Shown here piece after piece: positions 13,878 through 14,215 of a stretch of DNA of 14,215 bases. The DNA is taken from contig JAFAPL010000629.1 of NCBI GenBank assembly GCA_019247135.1, forward strand, positions 1 through 14,215, in the 5' to 3' direction. Each line of letters opens with the position of its first letter. The stretch's first letter is position 1. A model generated the notes under the pieces. That model was not told the origin of the DNA. It did not search any database and saw only the letters and a list, made by a program, of their open reading frames with translations. The position numbers and the translations under genes are program-made. Source of the DNA: Chloroflexota bacterium (lineage in GTDB: Bacteria; Chloroflexota; UBA6077; CF-72).

Positions 13878-14215
13878 TCAGCGTCCGCTGTGCGCCCGGC
13901 CGATTCGCGCCGTCTCCTCGCGCCCGCCGGCGATCACACGGACGCCTTCGTCGAGCTTGGCGCGCACATTCTCTGGGGTTGCGCCCTCCAGGAACGGGAT
14001 GTGGCGCGCTCGGCACGCGCCGAAGACGCGCGCTCGTGCTTCGAGCATCTCTGCTGGGTAAGGGTCACGTGGGACATTCACGTAACCGAGCGATAGCCCA
14101 AGGTCGCCAGGCCCGAGCTCCGCGAAGCCGAGCCCGGGTACATCGAGGATCTCCTCACAGTGCGCCACTCCCTCCGGGCTTTCGAGCTTGACGCCCAGCA
14201 GTAGCTCACCACGCG
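13878..14215 (-). CDS. HpcH/HpaI-type aldolase, C-terminal part (5' end outside window)
   Basis: The last 111 or so residues of a class II, metal-dependent aldolase of the HpcH/HpaI family, which cleave or form 2-oxo-4-hydroxy acids with pyruvate as one partner. The visible part begins RGELLLGVKLESPEGV, where the glutamate is the expected metal ligand, followed by EEILDVPGLGFAELGPGDLGLSLGY; the aspartate of GPGDL is the second expected metal ligand. AGGREETARIG near the end corresponds to the family's usual G.D...L terminus but is altered. The stop (13878-13880) is followed after 2 bases by the start of the secreted protein. The N-terminal half, including the catalytic histidine, is not in the window, so activity cannot be judged. 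Confidence 0.88.
   Translation of the reverse strand, partial: RGELLLGVKLESPEGVAHCEEILDVPGLGFAELGPGDLGLSLGYVNVPRDPYPAEMLEARARVFGACRARHIPFLEGATPENVRAKLDEGVRVIAGGREETARIGRAHSGR

Noticed and set aside
13876..14016. N-terminal extension of the secreted protein
   Set aside because: It would overlap the aldolase 3' end in another frame and hide the signal peptide inside the protein; the ATG at 13875 is far more sensible.
7411..14193. Exact 13-base match ttcgagcttgacg at 7411-7423 and 14181-14193
   Set aside because: A shared 13-mer is expected about once by chance in a window this size; one copy is coding and no further similarity flanks it.

Overview
The window is a GC-rich bacterial chromosome segment, densely coded, with short gaps, 4-base stop/start overlaps, several GTG starts and few Shine-Dalgarno sites. 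No rRNA, tRNA, CRISPR array, transposase or phage gene was seen. Taxonomic guess: a GC-rich, probably monoderm soil or thermophilic lineage such as Chloroflexota. The reasons are a PE-LIG-POL ligase D, a MscL with a zinc-ribbon tail, a short hairpin-less membrane-fusion protein, an lmo0937-type mini-protein, and a C-rich/G-rich intergenic palindrome of a kind I associate with that phylum. This is an inference with moderate to low confidence.

Layout. (1) Positions 1-7372, all on the minus strand. In transcription order: a D-2-hydroxyacid dehydrogenase; ligD (NHEJ-type ligase/polymerase); a 203-base gap with a strong palindrome; mscL; then a redox operon of a GMC flavoprotein with an Fe-S-type cysteine motif, its gluconate-2-dehydrogenase-subunit-3-like partner, and an SDR-fold protein cut by the window start. 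(2) 7444-10059, plus strand: a three-gene MacB-like ABC exporter operon (FtsX-type permease, ATPase, truncated membrane-fusion protein). (3) 10096-11085, minus strand: an alpha/alpha-toroid protein resembling squalene cyclase/prenyltransferase repeats but with no visible cyclase motif. (4) 11158-12960, plus strand: a 49-residue membrane mini-protein, a hairpin, then a cobalt-type nitrile hydratase operon (beta, alpha, activator) joined by ATGA overlaps. (5) 13039-14215, minus strand: the 3' end of an HpcH/HpaI-type aldolase, followed after 2 bases by an unrecognised secreted protein with six cysteines.

How the genes work together. The nitrile hydratase genes form a complete enzyme-plus-metallochaperone unit that hydrates nitriles to amides; no amidase or cobalt transporter is in view. 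The GMC and small-subunit genes should form a heterodimeric alcohol/sugar dehydrogenase, but neither carries a visible export signal. The ABC genes form one transporter. LigD would act with Ku, which is not here.

The most interesting pattern is regulatory. Four genes likely to begin transcription units have a TANNNT (-10-like) hexamer ending 6-8 bases before the start codon and no good Shine-Dalgarno site, which suggests leaderless transcripts. I do not see a clearly new defence or mobile system.
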